64,000 bases of DNA from Plectrocnemia conspersa (lineage: Eukaryota; Arthropoda; Insecta; Trichoptera; Polycentropodidae): NCBI GenBank assembly GCA_009617715.1, contig VTFK01000276.1, positions 558,001 to 622,000 of the forward strand. Direction: 5' to 3'. The translations under genes were made by a program, and so were the position numbers. Under the pieces are notes generated by a model that worked only from the letters and a program-made list of their open reading frames with translations, made no database searches and was not told where the DNA came from. How positions within the stretch are numbered: position 1 is the first letter of the stretch; every line of letters begins with the position of its first letter. Shown in pieces: positions 23,801 to 34,392 of the stretch.

Positions 23801-26800
23801 GCAATACTCCTAAATTCAAGCAGGGGCATAGTTTCGTTAGAAAGACATACAGGGCATATGCGTTTACTACCGTTAAATCAATAACATTTGTAAAAATTGG
23901 AAAATACCACTTTTTCCCCCACGAAGTTTTATCCTATATTTAGTTATGAAGGTTCTAAAATAGCTTCGAAGAAGAATATGTAATCTACTGACGATGACGA
24001 TTCTGAAACTAAAAACGTTTGGATCCACATAATAATGACATTCTATAATTGGATCGAGAGCCGTTCAATAATACAAATGTGTATTGTCGATGAATCTGGC
24101 ATCAATTTTTAATATTATGTATTTGAAAATGGTCTGAAGTCTACGGTGTAAAACTCAGTGACTCTTTTCATCTTCGAAGTTTATTGATAACTTTTTGACA
24201 TGGCATAAAATTATAGCTGCGTCTCGGATGAATATCGATATTATAATCTGTGACTCCTGACCCCCGTGAAGGTCGCGACTCACCATTTGGAAATTCGTTC
24301 TTTGCACCTGTGAACACTGCAATCACACTTGAAATAAGATTCATCCGAATGACAAAAGTTCTTTGTGATATAGACCTGATACAGATGCATGATCTGAATC
24401 AGATGTGACGTCATGGATTAAGAAAGATCAAGCATTAATGCAAACAATATAAATGTAAAAAGCACTCATTTCGGTCACGTGATGTGTCATTCTGAAACGT
24501 AACACTTCTTGCATGTTGTCATCTGAGACAATACAAGAAAGAAGAAGCGATGAAATTTATGTATTGAATGCATCTAATCGCTAATATGTTTCTTCAAATA
24601 GATATCACGTAGTTTGATTTTATAAACATGATATTTTAAGTGCATATGACGAAATAATAAATATTGAAATTTCTTTAAACGATACTCTTGAAAACATGGA
24701 TGACTTCTAAGATGATTGTGATAGTGCTGACCTTTTTGTTAGATAATGTTGACATTGCTCTAAATTATTCAGTGTTAAATAATACGATTCAGTCAGAGGA
24801 AGTGATATCCAACCTTGTTAACAAAATGCGCTATGCGTATACTAAAAATGATTAGTGATACGAATAAATCGACAATATGATTTCAATATTCTGTAAATTA
24901 TTTTGGTTTATTCTCTTTATACAGACGAGGGGTCGTTTATATATGACATCACAGTCTAATGCCGAAGGGGGAAGGTGATATAATCTGACAATGAGAATAG
25001 AAAATTGACGTCACAAACCTTTATCTAAGAATATAACTTGTTTTGGATTCATTTCAAATAATACATATTACATTAGTGAGCTAAAACAGCTCACGAAAAT
25101 TTTACATATGAATCATCTTCAGGTGCACTTTCATTTGTATGAAAGAGAATCTTCAAGTGATTCATTTAAGACAGATGCAACCATTTTGAGCGGATTTTGG
25201 GCAGGTTGCGTGATTGCTCCGTACTATTTTGAAAACAACGCCGGAAATGCAGTTAATGTTAATGGCTTATGTCACGGCAACATGATGATAGAATTCTTGT
25301 AGCTTCAATTGGAACATATGGACCTAGACACGTATGGTTCCAGCAGGACGTCAGAATTTGCCACACTGCATGAAACAATTGCTTTATTTTAAAATCTATG
25401 TCAATAATCCACAAACATATTGACCTCGAAGCCGTGTAATTAATTAGATAACAAGGAGGTCATTTGAATTAATGTGACATAATATTGTTCAAAGATTTTA
25501 TGACGAAGTAGGGCAAAGGAGAGAGTGGGTTAAAATTCACAAAATAATTAAAAAACCGGATTACCTATAAAAGAAAACAATACAACTCACTCCTGTTATT
25601 AAATTTTGATATAATTTTTGGAATTCCGCAATGAAATTGAAATTTTTTTGGAAATTAAATATGTCAAAGCAAAAGTAACATTGTAATGATTTAATAAAAA
25701 TTCTGTGCAACTCGGTGCTAAAAACAAAATAATAAAGTTGGTATTCTTGCCAGAACATTTTGTTGTAAAAAACATGTTTGCGGCTTTTTTTTGTCTCTTT
25801 GCCGGTCCATCTTTTTGTATGGTTTGATACTACAGATCTATACAAAGATATTTATTTAGTTCTGAAGATGCACATAAGTAGTACTGTATATAACTACTAC
25901 ATATTTAATGATATAACAATGTTGTTTTCTCGCTTTTAAGCTTGCAAAGTTATTTTTATTCTTCGATACGTGTAGTTTTTGGGCTGTATCATTTTTTATT
26001 GATAAAATTGCTAAAGAATTTAAACATTCATTCGATAAAGACGATCGAAGATACGTCTTAAAAGTTTGAGTTTGCTAAAACTACGTTCACATGAAGCAAC
26101 TGTTGTTGTAATAGTTAATAAAATTCTCAATGCTATTCGCATGTTAGGCAAGACTTTTTGTAATTCACTCATATTTAATAGTTATTTAAGATAATATAAA
26201 ATGCCAATGGAGTAATAAATTTGTATTGAAAGGTAGAAAGTTGAATTATCCAATCATAATGTATTATATATTGTGTATTGAAATCCTGAAAACAATTCGC
26301 ATTGAAGTTTCTGACAGTAATGCTAATTGCGCATGTAAAAATGTTTCATAGCTCAAAATATTAATAATCAAACCATATGCATTTTAAGGAACTCTTTAAT
26401 TAAAAGTTTAAAAAAAATTAAAACCTCTATTGGAGTGCTTTTATCTTCAGAAATCAATGCACTTAACATTTTAATTTGCCGTTTATATCAGTATTATTTT
26501 TTATTCTAAATTTTTACATTTTATTATTTTTTATTTTCGGAATTATTTTTAAAATTAAACAAAAAGCTTTCCTGAAAATTATTGATTTTCTGAAAACATT
26601 TTTCGGGTGTGACTACGCAGCCAGTAAGACACAGGTGGAAACTAGTGAGAATTTTATTAGTTAAATTTAACTATGATTGGCGAGATTGTTATTTTCTGGC
26701 GGAGGGATGAAGTCAGTGGAAGATCCTTAGAGTTCTGATCGGTGTGGCAGCGACAGTTTAGTGGAGGTTGATCCTTCTCTGCTGCGGTGCTTGTATTGTG

Positions 26801-29800
26801 GAGTCCATGACCCTATGTTGTCCGCGGGTGGGTCGAATCTGCTTCTTCGAGTGTCTGCCGGTGTCTGCTTGGACCTCATTGGAGACCAGCCTTATATGTT
26901 CAGTTCAGACCAATCACAATCATGCAGCGATCTTAGAAAGTGACATTTGCTTGATGGACATCTTTAAGGTTGAATTGTGCAACAGGAATGTTGTGGCCTT
27001 ACTGTGCTTTTTGTCTTCCGGTGATATATTGTTTACCGTGACCGTTTCGAAACAAAGAAATATTCATATCTTTTCTCTCAAGTTCATTTTATATTCAAAA
27101 TGTTTTTAAAGTTTGATGATAAATGGGATATTTTTAAAAACCCATATATCGGCTCTATAAATGTAGGAGTGAGATAACATTCTAAATTTAATAAGATATT
27201 TTATCAAATACACTTACATTTTTTAAATTTATCACAAACTGATTTTCGTTTGTTTTATTTATTTTAAAAAATAAATTTGGACAATGATATTATTTCATTC
27301 TTTATATTTAAAAAAAGTTATATTAGACTAAATTTTGGACTTCGCGTTATATTCCAACATCTATTTGAGCTGCCACTGTATTAAGCGATAACGTACTTCT
27401 GTTATCAAAATTTAAACCTTCTACGTATGATGTGTTCTTTGTAGCCCGGCTTCGGTTTTGAATTATAAAATAACCAATGAAAGCAATAGATTATATACAA
27501 GATATATTTACAAGTTCATCGCTCTTTTCACTTTGTTTAGATAAAGAAAATTCTTTGGCTAAATCATTAGTTTTTTGACCTCAGAAATATTTTTTTTATT
27601 GGCTGCAGTGTTTGATCGAATACTGTACTCTGCATTTTGAAATTGGTGGATTAAATAGTGCCTGGTTTAAAAACAGCCTGCAAACATTAATTTATTTGTG
27701 ATTTATCCTTCATCTTCCACGGCTTTGAAATTATCACAACTTTGCTGAAGTATTTATAGCGAACGACTGAAGCACATTAAGTGACGGATGTCCCTAATCA
27801 ACAATGAGCTTGTAAAGACTTGTTCACACAATCTGTTTCATGTGCGGATGCATATAAATTGGCAGAACATGATACTTGGAACTTTATACACATCACTACG
27901 ATACTACAAAAACATTATTTTAACCCTGGCAAAAATGTTAATTTTTACTTATGTATATGATTTAGGTTGCGGGGCAGGCGAACATTGAGCAGATATTGAC
28001 TGCAGCTACAGTTTACGTCAACAGGCCGGACTTTATGACTCGTGTCATGAACGATCTCTACCACTATTTCCGCCATGAATCGAAGAACGTTGACAGGGCA
28101 TTGATGATTGTATTAAAAGCGATGGACACACATTTCGACGATAGACAAATACAGATTTGTGGAAGGTATGTGATTATTTTTTTTTTGAATTTTACTTTTG
28201 GCCACAATAACAATCCAACTGGTGTTACCTATTAAAACTTGTTTTATTTTAAAATTATAATTATAAATAAATTATGCAAAAGATTTTTTTGTTTTATAAT
28301 ATAATTGTGGTTAAGTATAAACATACATGCAACGTTGATAAATCGTATTAAATGACGCTAGTGTCTTGACATTGGTCATTAACATAAGAGTAACAAATGA
28401 AACATAAATGATTCAGTGGCTTCACAATGCATAAATACATCAGCGGTCTTGTCGATTAATATTTATCTAATACTATATAATTTTTTTGCAGTGCTATCTT
28501 ATTTTACATAACAAGAGAGAGATCTGAGGAAATGATGGGGGTTAAGATCAAACGACATATAATCAAGACCCTTCTCAACAGCATGGAGAACAATCTTGAT
28601 GATCAAACAGTGATGAGAAACGGATGCTTGGCTCTATGCCAATTTAGAATACCCACCGACGTGGTTCGTAAACTTGACATTGATAACAAAACATGCGACA
28701 TTGTTACATTTTCGATCTATATTTCAGGTGTTCGACTACGAGAGAGTGGTCAGTATTCTACTGACGGGCGTTTCTAATATTAACCAAGAGGTGTTTGTTC
28801 AGAAAGTGGAGATTTACTTACTAAACTCACTCGCCTGTCAAGTAAACGCCCACCAGAAAAGGTTTTTGGGCGACAGTGGCGTGATATCGGTAATATTTCT
28901 ATCTGTCTTATGCCTTTAACCTTTTCCAATCGAACTTTATTATCATTTTTTATAATTTAAATTCGATGTGTATGTATTGCGTAACAACTTCAATAACAAT
29001 GTATCTATACCAAAGTTTATATATATTTACTTATATATACATATGAAGGCAACATTGAATTAAATTGCAATTGCGATGATGAATCATGTAACTCAATGGT
29101 ACATTATTCACATCATTTATATAATAAATTAGAATGTTTTTCTTTTATGTTGAATATTATTGATTTTATTTCAATAAATTACTTGCGATAGTGTATCGAT
29201 ATATGTATTCAGATAGATATTATAATTGTACATATCACTATTATTTTACTAATCTTGCATACAGTATCATATATATTATTTATACACTATCTTTCGTCCA
29301 AAATGAACAATACGTCTTTGTGTTTGTTGATTTTTATTATTCTGATGCTATATTTATCCTCTTTATGGTTCAATGCAATAAAATATTGTTTACAGTAGTT
29401 ATATACATATTTTGCGATCAATAAAAGTGTTATCTATAATTTGTGTATAAATGTAACTATGACTTTTTTCCAGTTCAACAATCTGTAATCAGAGAGAATG
29501 CTTTTGTTTATTCTAACTATTTTTGAATTGGTATTTTCCTTGTAGATTAAGTTGTTGCCGATACAATTATGCATAATTTGTATGCGTTGCAAATGCCGCG
29601 TTTATTCACCAAGCATTATAGTACTGTTTTCATAATAAAACGCACTATCTATGTTTTCATAAGATGCTTAATTTCAAGTGACTCGACTACATTGTACGAC
29701 AAGATATTTTTATATACTATGATATATTTTAAATATTGAATTCGATTAACGCTCGAGTATAAGACTAGAATATAATTGTAATTTTTTAAAGTAGAAAAAT

Positions 29801-32101
29801 GTAAATTTTTTGTATAAGTGAGTCAAATCAAAACATTATATATTGCATTCTACATGCATCACCATTAGTCATTCCGAGGTTAAACACTTATTTGCCTAGA
29901 CTACATATTATACTTTCATTTGTCGATGAATTTCAATCGGTTTCACTCAATAACGAATGACAGCGCTGTTCCACTTTGATGCATAATGAAAGTGTGACAA
30001 CCATTTTAAGCTACTACTCTTTTTTGTGTTGCATGCCTGATTCGTACTAACACATGTCAGTTACTTTATTTAAACTATATATAATATTTTTACTGATAAA
30101 GAATCTAATGCTGGAATATATAAAACTTTTTAAAGATTATTACATGAACTGATAATATTTTTTAAAACATGTTTCAATAAGCCGCACTGGATTATTATAT
30201 AGAGATTCAATATTAGATTATAATGTATAAATTATCAATTATCAATTGAGATGGTTGAATCTTTGTCGCAAAAAATATTCATTGAAATTGATACTATAAA
30301 ATAAAAATATAATTTCAGCATTATTTTTTTTTTTTATAATTGCAATAATAAAGCTACTTATATTTATGAGTGTAATGTTTTATTGTTATTATATTAATTA
30401 AAACATTATTGTTGCGCCGTTATAAACAAACTAAGCAAACTAGTTTGAAGTTTGCTTCATGTGCATATATTGCTTGTTATAGATCATGTTGAAGCTAATC
30501 ATGGACCGTTTAAAGAGGAGGTTGTGTGATGACATCCTGGAAGTGGCCTGGAGCACTATGTGGAACGTCACCGATGAAACGCCGATAAATTGCAAGAGAT
30601 TTTTGAAAGATAACGGCCTGACGCTATTCCTTAGCTGCTTGAGGGTGATTGACTTAGCAGAAAGTGTATGTGCGAATCCAAAGCTAGTATATTTCAAGTT
30701 GAAATCGTTTCGATATATTTCAGAATTTCACCAAAGCCGAGTTGCTGCGGAACATGATGGGACTACTGGGCAACGTGGCCGAGGTCTCCGAGCTGCGCCC
30801 GATCTTCATGGTCGACTATCTCATCGAAGAATTCGTTGTATTGCTAGAGTCGAGCAGTGACGGAATTGAGGTTAGCGTTTACTTATTCACGCCCAATTTA
30901 TTTTGTCTTACTACCACTAATTTATAGGTAAGCTACAACGCAGCTGGAGTTTTGGCTCACTTGGCATTCGACGGCGTTGACTCCTGGTCTATTGTGAAGC
31001 CTGCCCGCCACGAAGTATTAGGCAAAATGGTTCTCGCTATCGAGAGTTGGGACATCAAGTCCAACAGGAATATCAATTATCGCAGTTTTGAGCCACTGAT
31101 GGCACTGCTGAGGGCTTGGCACACACCTGAATGTCAACACTGGGCGATATGGGCTTTGGCGAACCTAACTACAGTCTACCGTGAGTTTTAATTTTTAATA
31201 CCTATTTTAGATTCATTCGCGGCAAGTAACGGTTCCATGATTTTTTAAGATTTTTTATATAGCGTTATCTCTCTCTGCGCTATATCTCAAAAACCGTTAA
31301 TCAAACAAAGAATTGAATTTCACCAAACTTATAGAAAATGATGAATGAAAATACCGTTTTATCACAAAAGCGATTCTCTTAACGACCCGTGTTGTGTGGT
31401 CAAATGAAATCCCTCTTGTGCCATGATGTTTGTCTCATTGTTAATGAATAAACGTTTTTGGTCACGGTCATTAACAATGAGACAATCGCCCTTTTAAATG
31501 TGCCTATATGTGTGGTCGCCACATAGTATTTTATGCAAAAAGGACATTTTTATATATAATGCACTTCTTTTCGGAATACACTTCCACCAGATACTTCCGA
31601 TTTGGGATACATGAGAGTTTAGCCAAACTCGTACCAACTTATCTACTAATCATCGGTGGGTTATGACAGTTAATGTAGTCAAAAATTATCTTATATTGAA
31701 ATTGATTAGTAAAATCTTTAATGACTGCTGCAGAAGAAACTGAAAAACAAGAACCCGACGGACAAGTCGAGCCTTTTATAAAAAAATGATTAAGTGGAAA
31801 CTGCCAATCTCAAAAAAGCATTGAAATTTGCAAGGAAAAGAACTAAAATTTGATATGTTTTTTAAAATGATCATTTAAGACGAACGTTTAATTTTATTTG
31901 TATTATTAAATAAACTAACATATAATTAAAACATATTTGTATAATAACCATATTCTATTTTTTTCAGCCGAAAAATACTGCTCACTAGTGAAAGCTGAAG
32001 ATGGTATTGAGCTATTGGAAAGCATAATGAAAGATCCTAGACCATACGTACGCATCAAGACGCTTGCTAAAACCGTATTGGAGAACTGCCTGACTAACTA
32101 G
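17847..32101 (+). CDS. ZER1: ZER1/ZYG11-family substrate receptor of the cullin-2 ubiquitin ligase (complete)
   Basis: Exons 17847-18827, 27966-28165, 28492-28663, 28728-28889, 30483-30665, 30724-30870, 30928-31180 and 31968-32101 join in phase to 743 residues, the usual length for ZYG11/ZER1. The N-terminus has a Cul2-box-like helix (SLFDACLDYLVGEL) and LPSEICDR (residues 58-65), which points to ZER1 rather than ZYG11. Leucine-rich repeats span about 95-320, then armadillo-type repeats to the end. The block WSTMWNVTDETP (Trp532, Asn533, Asp536) and NMMGLLGNVAEV (Asn583, Glu586) match the pocket that in ZYG11B/ZER1 binds N-terminal glycine degrons. Role from the family: delivers Gly/N-degron proteins to CRL2 for ubiquitination. 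Exon 1 is markedly GC-richer than its surroundings. Intron 1 is 9.1 kb and full of transposon relics. The paralog choice is inference. Confidence 0.94.
18828..20079. other. ZER1 intron 1, first part; no feature beyond AT-rich sequence
   Basis: No coding or repeat match recognised. TTAACCCTTT occurs at about 19037 and 19808; it resembles piggyBac ends but has no partner. Confidence 0.4.
20080..21040 (-). mobile_element. Decayed Tc1-type transposon, copy 2 (ZER1 intron 1)
   Basis: Sister of 4891-5980: same minus-strand start (ATG 20858, MPNRSQLSEKQKANHC), same terminus 'tgcacgtgactgtata' at the right end, and shared 'ataatctgaaatctttta' at the left limit. The part encoding the SPDLN block is missing, so this copy is truncated as well as frameshifted. 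Confidence 0.8.
21045..21084. repeat. AT-repeat microsatellite at the Tc1 copy 2 end
   Basis: A run of (TA)n flanked by TATAATATTA blocks. Confidence 0.6.
21085..21260 (-). repeat. LINE 3'-end-like repeat with hairpin, copy 2
   Basis: Reverse complement of 7498-7690 along nearly its whole length, including 'tggttcaatt', 'atcttgttttcgtg', the CGTGACGCAT ... GGTCACG inverted pair and the TTAATAAATAA tail. Confidence 0.65.
21476..22140. mobile_element. 665-bp non-autonomous hAT-type transposon with intact 8-bp duplication
   Basis: Begins TAGGGATTCCAATCCCGG and ends with its exact 18-bp reverse complement. It is flanked on both sides by CTTGTGAG (21468-21475 and 22141-22148), a perfect 8-bp target duplication. 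Subterminal regions are built from CCCGGGAT modules. No transposase inside. TIR start and duplication length point to hAT. The perfect duplication suggests a fairly recent insertion. Confidence 0.9.
22149..22839. other. ZER1 intron 1, AT-rich stretch
   Basis: Starts with several 'gtgagcaat / gtgaccaat' degenerate short repeats just outside the hAT element (22141-22270). Otherwise nothing supportable. Confidence 0.45.
22840..23440 (+). mobile_element. 5'-truncated jockey-like LINE, end of reverse transcriptase plus 3' tail
   Basis: Reads PHFNYCATLLNMLNKLDKQM, then after a one-base shift RVILNKNRLTNCKSMIDRLEW and NVLVFIYKLENNILPKYF. This is the C-terminal RT 'thumb' region common in jockey/CR1-type elements, ending at TAG near 23293. 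The 3' end is 'gctaaataaattaataaaat', also seen at 37625. It is 5'-truncated, as LINE copies usually are. Confidence 0.75.
23727..23933 (-). pseudogene. piggyBac-type transposase fragment (C-terminal part)
   Basis: The minus strand reads TSWGKKWYFPIFTNVIDLTV followed by VNAYALY and a LREHIYDYHQYLI helix before a stop. This resembles the end of the DDE_Tnp_1_7 (piggyBac) domain. Downstream, broken frames give CKKC-type cysteine pairs as in the piggyBac C-terminal finger. No intact ends identified. Confidence 0.5.
23934..25085. other. ZER1 intron 1, unassigned
   Basis: Might contain further decayed piggyBac sequence on the minus strand, but I could not recover a convincing motif. Confidence 0.35.
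25108..25420 (+). pseudogene. mariner/Tc1-superfamily transposase fragment
   Basis: The plus strand reads FWAGCVIAPYYFENNAGNAV followed by NVNG and, past a stop, QLEHMDLD. The next catalytic block (QQDGATCH-type) survives only as a frame-broken trace ending HETIAL. This is the central catalytic region of an IS630/Tc1/mariner transposase. No terminal repeats recognised. Confidence 0.6.
25421..26689. other. ZER1 intron 1, AT-rich, nothing recognised
   Basis: Several short open frames in both directions look like chance frames in AT-rich DNA. Confidence 0.4.
26690..27110 (+). other. GC-richer island inside ZER1 intron 1, origin unknown
   Basis: About 300 bp (26700-27020) stands out against the intron by base composition and holds two overlapping plus-strand frames of 60 and 113 codons. 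Neither resembles a family I know, and no splice sites in phase with ZER1 are apparent. Could be a transposon piece or a nested exon of another gene. Confidence 0.3.
28890..30482. other. ZER1 intron 4, AT-rich
   Basis: 1.6 kb between exons 4 and 5. No repeat or coding relic identified. Confidence 0.6.
31431..31484. repeat. Perfect 17-bp inverted repeat in ZER1 intron 7
   Basis: TGTCTCATTGTTAATGA at 31431-31447 and its exact complement at 31468-31484, with a 20-nt loop. Probably the core of a decayed foldback element. Confidence 0.75.
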
Positions 32102-32222
32102 ACTTCTGACATAATGCAACAGTTCCTTGATATTTTTTTTTATTTTCATAAATCTAGTCTTTTTATTTACGTATATTTTTTAACAATATTTGTTTCTCCT
32201 ATTATTTTTTTTCATTTTTTAT

Positions 32223-32228
32223 AATAAA
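32223..32228 (+). terminator. Candidate poly(A) signal of ZER1
   Basis: AATAAA 122 nt after the stop codon; the first canonical hexamer downstream. Use inferred. Confidence 0.45.
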
Positions 32229-33885
32229 ATAATTGAGATCCTTCGACGGATTAGATCAACTCAAACAATTCAAGGTTTAACTAATTGTGATGTCATATTT
32301 TGGAACAGACTGCAATGGTTCGGCATGATGTTTATGGGAAGTAGTCTCATCGGTCGATCAATTATCGTTAATCATTAACAAGGTTATTATAAATTAAAAA
32401 ATGTACATAATAACAGAACTTTAAATTTATCAACAACTAGCAGAATAAGTTTGCTGGTTCATATATTCGTATTTGTAAGTGGTAATTTCGCGGATCAAAA
32501 TTATTGCTTTTGAAGGTTATTTATTTGTATATTTTTATTACGTACATACAATCGAAAGTTATGAAATATCAAATTTTTATTATTGATCTTCGTAATCCCA
32601 AATCTAGTCATATGTTTGAAATGTCTCAAGAACGTTTGATAGAATCCTCGTTGTACCGCTTTATATATAAAAAAAATGTTTAACTTCAGAGTATCAGTAA
32701 AAATCTAATATTTCATACGAGTAGATGTAATATATACTTTATTTTATACTTAAAAAATAAATCGTGCGATCTGAGCTTGCAGATTTTTCTATCGATTGAA
32801 AACTGGCGCATTTTCATAACATTTGTATCGATGCGTATATGGATGGTTGAGGATAAAATGAGACCGGTTTTACTATATGGAAATCTCTAGATTATAACCC
32901 ATTCCTGTATTTGAGTAGCAAGTGCCATTTAATGATTGATTACAATTAAAAATGAAAATGATAGTACGAAACAATTGTTCAAAACCGATCATACGTATCA
33001 AATATATTGCAATACAAGCTGTTTTATTTTATATAGATTTATATGACGCGTTAAAAAAATGAAATATAACATTCAATGTTTATAAACCTAGAAACACATA
33101 TATAAATATATATCAAAAAATATTATTATACCATCAAAAGCAATTATGTTTCATAATCAATAAGCCTTATTAATGTAATAATAATAAAAAAATAAAAAGT
33201 AAAAGCACAAAAACACACTCATGTAAAAAAATGTAACATTCAGTATTTATAGAAGATTCAATTAGAACTTTATATATTACATGTAGTAAATATATAAACG
33301 TGAAATGACACTTGCACATTCCTGTGATTCTGTAAAACTTGTAATGCAAACAAAGTCTCATCAGATTTGTTTGCGTTGCTTGTCCTTTGATTGCCGATGA
33401 TTACTTAATTGACGTCGAATCTGATAATTTTCGGACTAGCCGATGTATCGGACTTTGGCAATTAAAGGATTAAATATTACGAAAGCACAGGAGAATCAAT
33501 TCTCGTATAAATATATTAAAGGTATTTACAGTAAGGTGTGTACGGTTAATAATATGAATCGTTTTGCAACATCGATTAGCTAATTAGTGATATTGCAGAG
33601 ATTGTATATTTTTTATCACTGTTGAAATTGAATTATATTTTTGAATGTTTATGGAAGTGAAACAATGTTAAATGGACAGCGCTGCTTTTTTATGACGTAG
33701 CTGTGCGTGTTTCATATGCAATATTCGAAACCATAGTTCAATTTATCTACCTAACAAGATAAGATATATTTATATATAATATATACAGGTGTCCAAAAAA
33801 AAATGTTTCAGTGCTTCCCGTGCAGGAAAATATATATTTATTTAAAAAATGTTTACAATCTACTTAATATATAAATAATTAATGA
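32229..33885. other. Intergenic downstream of ZER1, AT-rich, no gene seen
   Basis: No coding or repeat feature supportable. Confidence 0.45.
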
Positions 33886-33891
33886 ATGCTT

Positions 33892-34188
33892 TTAAAACAT
33901 AACCTGTTGTAAATATAATAATATTTCCTCTGGCAATTCGCTGGAATGTCTCAGATGATTCATCTGAATGTTTTTGATTAGAATCTTTGGATTATTTCGA
34001 TGTTGAAATTTTTGTGATTGAGAATGAAAATATCTCAGTCTAAGTAATATAATAATAAACTTATAGATTTTTAATAGTTCTTTCAGAACTGTTCCAGTAA
34101 TTAGATCATAGCCAGAGGCTTTATTCGTATTTGATAATTGATAATTCATTAGAAAAAGTCGTAATTGATTATTCAAAATTTCGTGCAT
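33892..34188 (-). pseudogene. Jockey-type reverse transcriptase fragment (N-terminal RT block)
   Basis: Minus-strand frame with NTNKASGYDLITGTVLKELL followed by LLRLRYFHSQ. This corresponds to the 'APGYDLITG ... LKELP ... RLGYFP.QWK' start of the RT domain in jockey-like LINEs, with small deletions. Downstream conserved blocks are lost. Confidence 0.55.
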
Positions 34189-34392
34189 GAGATAAATTTT
34201 TGTAACATTTTCAAGAACTGTTTTTTGGACTATCCTGCTAAATATTTTTATACCGCACTCATCAGGATCTTACTTACAAAATTGTCGAATGAAAGTTTGA
34301 AGGACAGATCTCTCCAAACAGATATCAGATCATTTTTAATCAAATCTATTTTGCAGTATAAAAATCTACATTTGCTAAAATATCATTATTAA

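Noticed and set aside
28668..28673. GTAAAC as the ZER1 exon 3 donor
   Set aside because: It has the stronger consensus but breaks the reading frame into exon 4 and the family spacing.
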